In this document: positions 11,418 through 22,900 of the stretch, in pieces
Layout: every line of letters starts with the position of its first letter
Position numbering within the stretch: position 1 is the first letter of the stretch
DNA from: Branchiostoma lanceolatum
Taxonomy: Eukaryota > Chordata > Leptocardii > Amphioxiformes > Branchiostomatidae
Direction: 5' to 3'
DNA: 64,000 nt
Assembly: GCF_035083965.1 (NCBI RefSeq)
Contig: NC_089731.1
Location: forward strand, 10,638,001-10,702,000
Made by a program: the position numbers and the translations under genes
Notes under the pieces: generated by a model
Database searches by the model: none
Told to the model about the DNA's origin: nothing
Seen by the model: only the letters and a program-made list of their open reading frames with translations

Positions 11418-14400
11418 TCAGGAAAAGAATGAGAAAGGAGAGTTCTTATCCTTGGGCCTCGGGCTATTTCCTCTTACGCCACAGGGGTGTCTTCCTTGGG
11501 ATTTCTGTCCGTTCAGTAACTTATTCAATCCGAGATAATCCATAAATGAGCCTTCCTGTTCTGAATGGGTCCCTGTTGAAGATAGAAGACTGTTAGAATT
11601 CGAAAATGTGCAACCTGGAATTTAGCTTTTCTTTGATCTGTAATATTGATGATATTCTAAGAAGAATCTACACGAGTGATGAATAGAACGACAAACCTAC
11701 GCAATAAACCTACGAATCTGAGCTGATACAAGAAAAGTTACATACATCACAAACCGATGAAATGCACTAATAGGACTCGAAAAAGAGGGTGCGTCTGTGT
11801 CTACACCTGATACCCACGGAATATGCAAAAATTACCACCTAATCTATGATAGTGGTGTTCGTCTTTGTGTGAATCTAGTGAATGTTCTTTAAGCATTTCC
11901 ACGAAATACGGTTGGCCAGTAGCTCTGGTGATCCCAATTCTGTTCATGCTTATGAAATATGCAGGATTTCCAATTTTCTCCTATCTATTTTACTATTCCT
12001 TGCATTCACGTGTATGAATGTAAAAAAATATGTATAATTTCATGAGCAACACAACACATCTATGGCATTTTCAAATAAAGAATTCGATAGAGATGAAATA
12101 CCTCTCTTCTGCCAACCGCTGTTGCTGTTGTTACTGTCCTTGTTTTGGGTCTTGTCTTTCCATCTATCGAACGCCGTCCTCGCTTTATCCATTCCAGTCC
12201 ATTGATCTAAAACACTCCGGGCTTTATTATCGGTATTCTCGTCTCCCTTGTCTTCTCCCCATGGCTTTCTCATTGAGTTCTGGAGGTTTTGTATCCAACT
12301 GGGAGAATCTGAAAGAATTTAACATATCATGACACAAGATCATCATTTCTCAGCAAATACGAAAGGATTTTTGCTACTGGTTTGGGAGTTAACTTTTAAT
12401 CTTTTATTTGTAGCATGTTAGGAAATGGATAACCAAACTTCCTTGTCTGAGCCAAACCGATAATTCTGTTTCAGTAAAATTTCATACTTGCAAGAGATAC
12501 AGCGACACATTATTTTTTTCTAACCCTTTTACCTTTTGCTTCCTGGTCCTTTTCTCCCGTCCACCATTTTTCTGGAGAAAACCAGCTATGATCATTCCTT
12601 CCCTTAGCAGAACCCTCGCTCGTAGAAGCAAATGATGGTAGATAGTCCCTGAAGCTGGGAGGTGCTGTAGATCACGTTTGACAACATGTCAGTTTTATCA
12701 AGTACTTATCTTATTACAAAACGATTCAACAAATAAAGTTGCGTACTGGCTGCACTTCACAACTGAATGGGCTGCCAATGGCATATCAAATAAAGGTGAC
12801 TTACTTACACACTGATGATGTGGAATTGAAAAACGCATCAGCCAACCTGTTATCAGTACGAACTTAAGTATAATATTCTATACGTTTCCCATTATAGTAT
12901 ACTGGGTCTTACCCAACTGCCATCAACCAATCACCACCATCACCTGTAAATCATTGCCGTCTTGCACAAATGCTAGAAACCACCACGTACCACTTGTACC
13001 ATCCTTTCTGTTTCTCCCGGAGTCCTCTCCGGCGACAAATGTGCCGCTGAAGACCGGACTGACAGGTTCGTCCTCTCCTCCGTACTGAGCAGGATCTTCA
13101 CTCGATGACATCCGAAACGACCTTCTGAGACTGCCCAGGAAACCCAAGGGTCCTGTAGCAAACCAGAAACCGTTACATGAAATGTATTTAACATTCATTG
13201 GGATCGTAACTGTTTTTGTTGTTGTATGGCGTCTTCATGTGGAATGAGACCATGGTATATATAATTATATTAGCAATCTTTGCTAGTTTTCACGAAGAGC
13301 TATAACATAGCTACGCACCTACAAATCTTTTATAGCTATAACAAAGCTACGCACCTACGAATCTTTTATAGCTATACCATAGCTACGCACCTACGAATAT
13401 TTTATAGCTATAACATAGCTACGCACCTACGAATATTTTATAGCTATACCATAGCTACGCACCTACGAATCTTTTATAGCTATACCATAGCTACGCACCT
13501 ACGAATATTTTATAGCTATAACATAGCAACGCACCTACGAATCTTTTATAGCTATACCATAGCTACGCACCTACGAATCTTTTATAGCTATACCATAGCT
13601 ACGCACCTACGAATCTTTTATAGCTATACCATAGCTACGCACCTACGAATATTTTATAGCTATAACATAGCTACGCACCTACGAATATTTTATAGCTATA
13701 AGATAGCAACGCACCTACGAATCTTTTATAGCTATACCATAGCTACGCACCTACGAATCTTTTATAGCTATAACATAGCAACGCACCTACGAATCTTTTA
13801 TAGCTATACCATAGCTACGCACCTACGAATATTTTATAGCTATACCATAGCTACGCACCTACGAATCTTTTATAGCTATACCATAGCTACGCACCTACGA
13901 ATATTTTATAGCTATAACATAGCTACGCACCTACGAATCTTTTATAGCTATAACATAGCTACGCACCTACGAATCTTTTATAGCTATAACATAGCTACGC
14001 ACCTACGAATCTTTTATCAGCGTTTTTATGTTAACAAAGAAAAAAAAAACCTTGTTAATCATTGTCCGAAATTATACTTTATGATTGTCATAACTAAGCT
14101 TAAGGTCAGTCAATAGAGCACACACCTGGCTCATTACTACAGCTCTTTCCCGAGTCCTCTCCCCCAGCCCAACTCCCCAGCAGACCAGCAGACTCGTTCG
14201 TTCCTCTTTTCCCACTACGGTGCTGACTCATCCCATCGATGCCCGCTGAACTCAGGAGAGATTCTTTCAGATTTTGAATAAAACCTGGAGCCGAACAGAT
14301 TAGCAGTGTTTCAGTCTAACTAGCATTTTCCACCAGGTGTATCAAAACTTGATCAAATTGATAACACAAGTAGCCTCCGTTGCAGGCTCTGAACCGGCTT

Positions 14401-17400
14401 TTTGGGGGGCTAAATAATACACTTTTTGCAGCCAGCCCGTAACTATCATAGCCGGCTGATAGTTACGGGGTTGGCTGATAGTTACGGGCTGGCTGCAAAA
14501 AGTGTATTATTTAGCCTCCCAAAAAGCCGGTTCAGAGCCTGCCACGGAGGCTATAACACAAGCACCACACAGAATAAGATGAAAAGTTATTTATCTCCAG
14601 TTATAATCTCTTTATGATGAATAGTTGTGACCTGAGTCATTAACTGTCGCCTGTCGTCCAGCATCCTCCCCTTCAGCCCAGCTGCCAAGAATGACTTGTT
14701 CTCCGTGTCTCCTTCCTTTTGATTCGTCACCGAAAAACACATTGAATCGTCCCATCAAGTTGTCAATGAAGCCTAGAAGAGGAATGATCAACGGGCAATT
14801 GTCAGCTTTACGCGTAGAATTAATGTTATTTCTAAACTGATATATGGACATAAGATGATTCTCAACGACGTTTTTGTGACATATACTGTACGGTAATGTT
14901 ATGTTTGGGCATTTGGTCTTTCCAGATCGTCTTATTACCGTACCGTTATTGCTGAAAAAGACACTTAAGTCCCAGCAAGAATGTCCTTTAATTGAACCTT
15001 TACCACACAATTACGACATCTTCTACTAACGAAACATTTGTTTGACAGTTTACAATCCAAACTTACCATACAAAGAGTTTGTAATGATTCACTTAAGTGG
15101 AACCCACCTGAATCGTCATCTTTCTTACTATCCGTGTACTGCCTTGTTGCCCAGCCCTGGATGAGATCGGGAAGCTGGTCTGTGTATGTTGTCTCTCCTT
15201 CTTTGACATCTTCCTCTGGAATCCCGAGCGACTGTTTAACACCGTCTACAAGGTCTGTCACTATCTTAGCTCCTGCTCCGATAGGTTCTACCGAAACATA
15301 TTAAATACTGATGATAAATCTATATATAATGAGTTACATTAGGCTATCTAACATACGTAAATAAAATAGACAAGAGAAAATTGATATTGTTAACTATTTG
15401 TATCAAAAGTGCCAAATGATATCTACATATATGTATGGCTTGGTCAAAATCATATCAAGTTGCTAGAGTAACAACTACATGTATATTTGGCGTATCTTAT
15501 TACCTGGATGTCTAAATTTCATCAACATATCTACATGTCCTTACTGGTCCATCACGGTATCACTAAGTTCTGATGTGTGCGAGGATGTGCATCAGCCTTG
15601 AAACAATTAAAGGCTATTCTTTTCTCAAGTTTCAATTATGGACTAACCCAAGAAATGAAAGCAAGACAATGAATGTATTAAACCTGCTGGTTTCCGGCCG
15701 TCTTTCCCCTTCCTTCCCGTGTCCTCCCCTGCCCTGAAGCTTCCCAAGATAACAAGGTTTTCATCAGATCTCTTTCCATCAGAGGAATCCTCTGCGTACT
15801 CGACAGGTGGAACATTGTGCAGGAGTCGTTTACGGTGGGTCGGGCTGGTTTCTTGAGAAGAAGATTGATAAAAGGTATACAGTTTAACGTTATTTCAGTC
15901 ATGTAGTCATTGCCGACACAGATTCATGACAAGGTTTTGTCAACAATAAAGCACTTGGAACTCCGGGTAGTGGATTCTTTTCACCGACACCGTATTGAAA
16001 GCTAGTTGAAGTAGGTGCTGACTAAGAATATTTGTTATCCAAGCTATACTTGTCATGTCTCTTATCCAGTACCGCCATTCACGCAATGACGACTATCGGT
16101 ATGGTACATTTCCTGTTTTGCAGTTGCTGAATGTACTTCATCTTATGTACCCTTCCTGCCAGCGTAGCTCTACAGCTTCAAAAGACCATATATTTTCCCG
16201 AGAACTAAGTATAATCGATTAAAGTTCAGAAGGAGTTGCAAAACCTGAAATACCGGGTAGGAGAGGAGTTCGAGGAAACCAGAGGGTAACTGATACTTGG
16301 GCCCAGTAATAACAGTTCTGAAGGTCAGCGCCGATAGTGTTCAGGCATACGCAGCAGTTTTACGACATACCTTTGTCGGTGGCGCGATAGCTGATATCAA
16401 CGTCAGACATGGAGCGACGGAGACTGGACGACGTGCCAACTGCAGGTGAACAGGCATCCGATTAAAATGATATTGGTATGGCATCAACTTCCTTTCAACA
16501 CAATAGATAGAAATGCATTTTTCTATACACTTATGATAATGATGGAAACTGGGGGATACTAACATCTTCTTCTGCAGTCCTGCCGTTTGCTGTTGTGTTT
16601 CCGCTGATTGTCTGCTCGTAGTACTTCAGCTGTATCTTTAAATGTTGGGTCTTCAGGTTCCTTGTCTATTGGTACAGGTCTTCTGGTAGCTATAGGGTGG
16701 GGTCGGGGGCTGGTGTAGCCTGTGTGGGTTACAATCGGATCACAATTAAACCAACATAATATAATCATCATCATCATCATAATCACCGCACAGTCCAGCT
16801 GCCACCGATGCGGGCCACCACAGCTCGCCACTCTCTTCTGTACAGTGCCTGCTTTCATAAAATATAGTATATTGATATAATATAGGTGTTTCAGAATGAA
16901 AAGATCGTCGCAAAAAGACACAAGCCGCTGCAAATGATAAAAGAATAATAATGGTACTGTTCATATCTATGAAGTCAGAGCTGTAGAGAAAATACCTTTC
17001 CTGTTGCCATGGTAACTTATGTCTACGTCTGACATCGATCGTCTTAGGGTTGAAGAGACTTGAACACCACCAAGTTGTCCTGCAAGACATTCTGATATCA
17101 ATGATATATCAGAAATAAAGATGCTTTTCTTCAACTGTGCAATACACAAGCTGAGCTACGTATACAGTACGAAAATTACTGAAAATAAACTTTTAGGATA
17201 CTAACGGATTCTCCGATCCTTGGTCCTTGGTGATGAGTATTCATGGCTCTTCTCACCCTGATTAGCTTCCTCTAAATCTCCATCAAGTAATCGTTCTCTT
17301 TTTGAACGGATCTTGTACTTGCTTTCCTCCTTAGGAACTCTTCTCGGGTCTCCTGCACGATATTAGGTTCAACGGGTGGTTGAGCACTTACAACATTTAG

Positions 17401-19993
17401 AGCATCGATTGAACGAGTATAAGATACATCGATTCTCTCTCCTGAGGATAAAGTTGTTCAGTGTCTGGTCCAATTTGTGAATCCTGTATTATCATTGCGC
17501 CGTTAAAGTTTTGGCTGATCTGTTATCAAAGTCTGTTTATATGGAAATAGAGCTGCTCAAAATAACCAGGTTATACGTACCAATTTTATGGCCTCTATAG
17601 CTTATGTCCACATCCGACATGGAACGTCTCAACTTGGATGAGCGGGATTGCGACGACCTTGGCACGTGTCCTTTGCATTGGTCAAAGTAATCGATCGTTA
17701 TGTACCCAAACTGTACAATAATACCTTGAGTAATTCCATCTCAGGTAACTCTAAAAGTAGATAACAGAAATTTCCCTTTCTTTCGGTCAGACCATAGTGA
17801 GGAAAGAAGGAAGGAAGAATAAGAAGATCAAGAAGGGAGTACATCACCTTACTACATGCTACATCACCGAGACTCCACCTGGATCTAACGTCCTACTATA
17901 TGCCTGATCCATAGCAGCATGAATACATCATGACATGGGATATGTCATATACAAAAGCACGTACTAAGTTTGAATGTTACGTTGGTATTGACAATCATTT
18001 CCTTGCAGCCTTTGGAGTCAAATCAGACACAATACAAAAGTATCTGATGAATGTAAAACGTACTGATAATTTGACATTTTTTGTAAGTGAGACATGACAT
18101 TGCGTCAGGTATACTCACTCTTCCTCCTTGCTTTATTAGGACTCCCGGGTAGAGCGTCTATTTCGTCTTGGAGGTTCTGTTGCACTAAATGTGGACTTGT
18201 CCTCCCTGAAAGTGAAGATTTAGGGATTGTGTAGTGAAGATTTAGGGTTTTCATTTGCACCAAAAGACTCTCCTGTATGGAAAAATATTTCAATTTAAGC
18301 CCAGAGTAGAAAAGGGTGGCAGTGGATCTCCATCCATACTTTCGTCTTCACAAGTATTAAAAAGAAAAAAAAAACACTACTGAATATTTCTAACTCACCT
18401 CTCCCTTTTCCTCCGTAGCTGACGTTCACATCAGATGTCGAACGTCTTAGTTTAAAAGATTTGCGAATCCAGGATTTGGCTTTCGCTGTTTCTGAGGGGA
18501 GAATATATAAATCGGCAATGTCACTGTGGTAAACAGGGAAGATAATACAGTAATGATAGCGCCGCCAGGTAGGTAGGAGGCTGGCAGGAAATGCCACGTC
18601 GGGAACGAAAAGTATGATATAAATGCCAACAAAACACAAAAAAGTTTCAAATATTAATCATGAGCATCATGTTTTATGTATATACTTGGTATGAATTGTT
18701 TAATTTCCGTTCACGCAAACGGGCCCCGGTTTTGAAATGTGACCTTAGCATAATACAGATTGTATATTTCAAAAGAATCAAGATACTTACTGATACTTTT
18801 CTGTAGCGACGTCAACATCTCTTTTAGATCATCGTATCCTGTTATGCTTTCTTTGAGTCTCTGGGACTTTCCGTGTCTCTGATGTTGACAAACATCATAT
18901 TCCTCTTCATCCGTATTGACCAGACTGTCTTGTTGTATTGAGCTGTCGGCAAATGTAGATGATCTTGAATCCAGGTCTTCTGTCCCATGTTCACTTTCAG
19001 TTAGCGAAGTTTGCAGTCTGTACTTTTTTGTAGCAGCGTCTTCGTCTTCAGCGTGTGCAAGACCAATACTATCGTCCCATGCTTCAATCTCCCTGGCTTT
19101 GGCATTAGCTTTGCATTGTCTGGTGACATCTTTATTTCTTAGATTTCTCTGGGAAAGTGTTTGTTGAGTACTAAGTTTGGTAACTGTAAGATAATGAAAT
19201 AAGATGATTACATAAAGGAACAATGATGCAACAGGTGTGGTTGATAACCGAATGCATCACCACCAACGAAGTAGCCTCCTTTGCAAACCGGTAAGTTTCA
19301 ACGAATCTGTATATCCCTCCATTTTCATTGCAAAACACAATACCTTCACAAAGGCTATTCCTTTATATCAACTATAGAAGTTTAGTCCTTCGCTCGGAAG
19401 TTAAATACGTATACGTCCTTTAAGATGATTCTTAATGGGGAAGGTCATAGAAAATATTTCAACCAAGGGGAGGGGCTTGGAAATTTTTTGGGCCGGACCG
19501 CATAAGCACCCGTACCCCCGTTGAATATCGTGCAGCTCCTTTCAGTATGTATTCATGTTTACCTGGCTTCAACATGGCGCCTGTAGATCTAGACAGTCGA
19601 TTGTTATACGAATGCTTCCCTCATAACTGTCACGTACCTCTCAAGCTCCTCCGGCTTCCTATATCTGATCTGGCACGCCTAACTCTGGGCCGACCAGGAT
19701 CACCATCTCTCCTACCCTGTGGACCTTAAACAATGGTCAAAGGTCATGATCATGCTACTGTTTCAATCTCAAATGAAGCTTAGTGTGGTCAATTATATTT
19801 GAAATTCACAGATAATTAAAAGTGCCTTTTCTTTCCGACATATGTCCAGACTGCCCAATCCCGACCACCACCACAACCACTAGCATCAATTGAATCATGT
19901 GATATGGGAATGACGTCGGTATCTTTGGACAGGAATGGTCTGAAACTTACCCTTGCTCAACCGCTGCCCCTTCCCCGCTTGGTTGTTGCCCAT
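11418..19993 (-). CDS. Unrecognised modular MGN protein, paralogue 2 (18 exons, 850 aa)
   Basis: Largest member of the unknown family. Exons 5'-3' on the minus strand: 19993-19951, 19724-19638, 19183-18791, 18491-18399, 18205-18119, 17670-17581, 17352-17206, 17079-16996, 16719-16564, 16439-16371, 15851-15684, 15287-15108, 14772-14632, 14284-14126, 13152-12991, 12664-12533, 12308-12102, 11572-11418. All introns are phase 1; the sum is 2553 nt without a stop. It starts MGNNQAGKGQ (myristoylation-like). Order: VTKLSTQQ exon; four LRRSxSDVxxSY exons alternating with three charged linker exons; RLLHNVPPVEY plus DENLVILGSF; EPIGAGAK; three GSWAxGED-type exons; WFSPEKWW; a SPSWIQNLQ exon; and the tail ending SPFSFFS. 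No transmembrane segment, signal peptide or catalytic motif is seen. Repeated RRSxSD sites suggest phosphorylation (inference). Because cassettes are symmetric, exon skipping would keep the frame, so many isoforms are possible. Confidence 0.74.
13298..14017. repeat. 36-bp minisatellite, 20 copies
   Basis: Twenty tandem units of 36 bp (core catagctacgcacctacgaa) lie in the intron between exons 14284-14126 and 13152-12991 of paralogue 2. Copies differ mainly at two positions (aac/acc before atagc and tct/tat before ttatagc), which give a mixed higher-order pattern. Since 36 is a multiple of three, one plus-strand frame stays open for 278 codons; I regard this as an artefact. Confidence 0.95.
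14362..14562. mobile_element. Foldback MITE, TAGCCTCC family, with 9-bp target duplication
   Basis: The element spans 14371-14553 and is flanked by the perfect repeat taacacaag (14362-14370 and 14554-14562). It begins tagcctccgttgcagg and ends with the near inverse (gccacggaggcta). The interior differs from the copies at 9192 and 27091 but is again an almost complete foldback. It lies in an intron of paralogue 2. Confidence 0.9.
16371..18491 (-). repeat. Amplified two-exon cassettes: LRRSxSDVDISY module plus charged linker
   Basis: Within paralogue 2, four exons (18491-18399, 17670-17581, 17079-16996, 16439-16371) each end with a version of LRRSMSDVDISY followed by a short Gly/Lys/Arg-rich tail. 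Three linker exons (18205-18119, 17352-17206, 16719-16564) separate them; all are basic and two end in an Arg cluster just before the splice. The colinear gene at 3590-9632 has only one clear copy (8234-8163). The simplest reading is tandem duplication of a linker-plus-module pair in a phase-1 setting. The linkers have diverged much more than the modules, which suggests selection on the LRRSxSDVDISY core. Confidence 0.75.
19271..19290. mobile_element. Solitary TAGCCTCC-type terminal repeat
   Basis: The sequence tagcctcctttgca matches the terminus of the intronic MITEs at 9192, 14371 and 27091. I cannot find the partner end nearby, so it is probably a truncated copy. Confidence 0.4.
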
Positions 19994-22900
19994 GATGACG
20001 ATCTAAACAATGCAGATAAAAACGGCTAGTCAGTCATGACATGGCAGTACACTGTAGAGCAGTAGTGTGAGATAGTACTAGTGTTTTACACGCCAGTATG
20101 GTGTAGACAAATGCCCCATTGAGATAGCGTTTTACGCAGTTTCGTGTAGACAAATGCCCCATGTGCCCGCCTGTGTCATGCTTTGCGCTTTGTGGTGTGA
20201 ACAAATGTCCCAGCTCTTTTGAAAGAAACTCTTCGCCGCGAGGCATAAGCTTGTCATTTTTGACGGTGTCATCTCATTGTTCACAGAGTGTTATTCTGAT
20301 CGAGGTATTTGTAACGCGATTGAGGAATTCCCTCACTGAACGTTAAGGGGAATTCTTGACCACCTGTTTCTATGGAAAAACACCACCTTTCAGCTGTTCA
20401 CACATATGCGTTACGCTTTTTCGTTTCTCGCTTGGGATTTGAACCATGGCATGTGAATGTACTTAAGATGCAACTACAAACTCACATGAAAGCATTCATA
20501 CGGTCAGATCTTAAGTGCCATCTACGCCCGAACCTTGCACCTTTTGGTCTTACCTTCGTGGCAGATATTGTAAGTATTCAAATCAGAAAACTAACGGTAA
20601 CTAATTGTATGAAAGTAAGATAAAATCTATTGATTGAAACGACTGCAGCTTTCATCAATCGAAACACGCGTACATGGTTGTGTGTATTCATTTGATAAGC
20701 TGACATAATGATCAAATGCGACGGAGTATACAAAATACGAATCTAATAAAGAGAAGACTGCTGGAATGTGCTCCGTGTTTTGGGTGTAGGATAGACTGCA
20801 GACAGCAGCAACACCCCTCTATACGATTTCACACTTTGATTTCTACAGATCTTTCAGATAATGAGGTACTTGCATTTGTATCGTACCCACCTGTGTCATG
20901 TTTACATTGTCTTACCTCTCTGCAAGTATTCGTGAAATCTGTACAGTAAACATGCTTATATGTATGACTCTATGATTTTTGTGTAACATACCTGGTAGTT
21001 TTTCATGCAGTGATGTTTCCGAACCGTGGGTTTAAATTCATAACCGAACAATGTACCTTTAATCCCCTCTTCAGAGATGAATATGATTCGGCTTCCGGCC
21101 CGAATCGGGACAGCTTTATTTCTTTTCTTACATGATACTATCAACCTTGACCCCACAACAACATTACAGCCCCAGAAACAACAACAACAACAATGCTGAC
21201 GACAACCACGACAATTGCAGCTTCAACAACGGTAACCACAGAAGAAAAGAAATTCTGTTCCGACAAACACAGCAGTAACGGCACACTAACTACCTACCCA
21301 AGAGTAGAACAGATCAACCAACTGGAGTGGCGTGGGTGCCAGACTGTGGTCGAACCGCCTCTTGAAATCGCACACTCTGTCTTTCCCCAAAGAGTTAACA
21401 AGACTTGTTGTGTCTGACCCTCTTCTGTGACCTAACATCTGACCTGTCAGTCCCATCATGCACCAAAATGCCTGAGGAAATTCAATACCTTTGAGACGAA
21501 GGTCAGTCTGATATAGCAGATAGACTACTAAAAGACTGATTACGATAAGAATCTCCTCGCCATTCTAGAGAATATAGAGATTGAAGAAGGACGTCAATTG
21601 GACATATTCAAAGAATACTAAAAGCACCCCCCACACACATACATACAATAGACTTTTGATGAGAAATCACCTGTCAAACTTCGTTTTCGTGATCAACCTT
21701 CATCATGTTTGGCTCTTTAAACTGTTGGATGCCCTCGCCAACATTCCCTCTTAGAAGGGGCCAACTAAAGTATCGCGGTATCTCAGTGTTAAGAATGAAT
21801 AGCGACAGACAACTAAGTCACCTTAAGTCCTGACCGCCCTGGGTTCTCGGTAAGCCTGTTGCGGTAGACTGAGGTCTGATAAGGAGTCGGGTTGTCTAAC
21901 TGCCACTTTTAGGAAGGAATTGTGATTGAAACAGACTAAAATTGGACAGCCTTAGGGCGATCAGGGACATTAGTAACAAGCCACTTGTCATTCTGGATTT
22001 GCTTCCAGTCTAAGACGTAGTAGCCTTTATTTGCTTTATCTTCTTAAGAAAACTATGTCTAAATTAACTACATCAGTGGTCGATGATCTAATTTCGGGTC
22101 GGCTTAACATATTTGCAAGGAATTGCCCCCGGCTGTACTCTTTTCTTCCCAGTTGTTCTTCAAGACGAATGAAATACTCGGCCTCTTACCGTGCTGCTAA
22201 TCTTGTTTGACGTGCCGCATTGTGTTCTGTGTCATGTGTCGCATTGCATTGTGTCCGATCGTTAAGGCATGTACTGTCATTCCTGTCGTTGTCGTGCAGA
22301 AAGCTCCCCCTCTCACTGGACCCGCGACACGCTGGCGGCGTCGCTGAGGCCGATCGAAATGGCAAAGCACTCAACGAATTTCATCGCCAAAAAACGAATC
22401 TTTTTAACCTTTGTGCATGTGTGTTTTGTTGTCTTTTTGGTCATACTTGTACGTTTTGAATGATATTCTCATTTTAAAGTCAAGAGTAACACAAGTCCAG
22501 TTTAGGACGCAGCAACGCCAGCGTGCCGCGGGTCCAGTGAGACGGGGGGGGGGGGGGCGTAACACTGGTTATTGTACCCAGAGCTGTGGCTCTATGATAT
22601 AGAATCGGGAAACAAAACGCCAGCTTATCACGAGGGGAAAAGTACGTACATACCCTTTATTAAGTACTAAGAGCATAAACGTACAATAAAAGTATTTCAT
22701 TCAATATAATAATCGTGCCGCAAATGAAACCATTCCCGCACTGCAATCATGAAAGCACTCGCTAGGTTTAACAACATCGACTATCGTTAGCTGGCCCAAT
22801 CATTTGCTTGCGACAGCAAATTAAAACCCAAAACGTTATCACTTGAACGTGACATTGATCTACCAACATACAGGTGATCCAAGTCCTTCTCCATTCCCCC

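Larger units (their letters stand above)
12991..14772 (-). repeat. Three consecutive GSWAGGED-type exons
   Basis: Exons 14772-14632, 14284-14126 and 13152-12991 share a plan: a start like GFIxNLKxSL or GPLGFLGSLRRSF, a variable charged middle, then LGSWAGGEDSGK or a variant, then a Ser/Asp-rich end. They match one to one, in order, the exons 5711-5580, 5176-5024 and 4697-4542 of paralogue 1; the single exon 26671-26468 of paralogue 3 has the same plan. The triplication therefore predates the split of the two long genes. Confidence 0.75.

Noticed and set aside
13280-14116. 278-codon plus-strand open frame with YSYTIATHLRIF repeats
   Set aside because: It is entirely made by the 36-bp intronic minisatellite, whose unit length is a multiple of three; no splice sites or homology support it.
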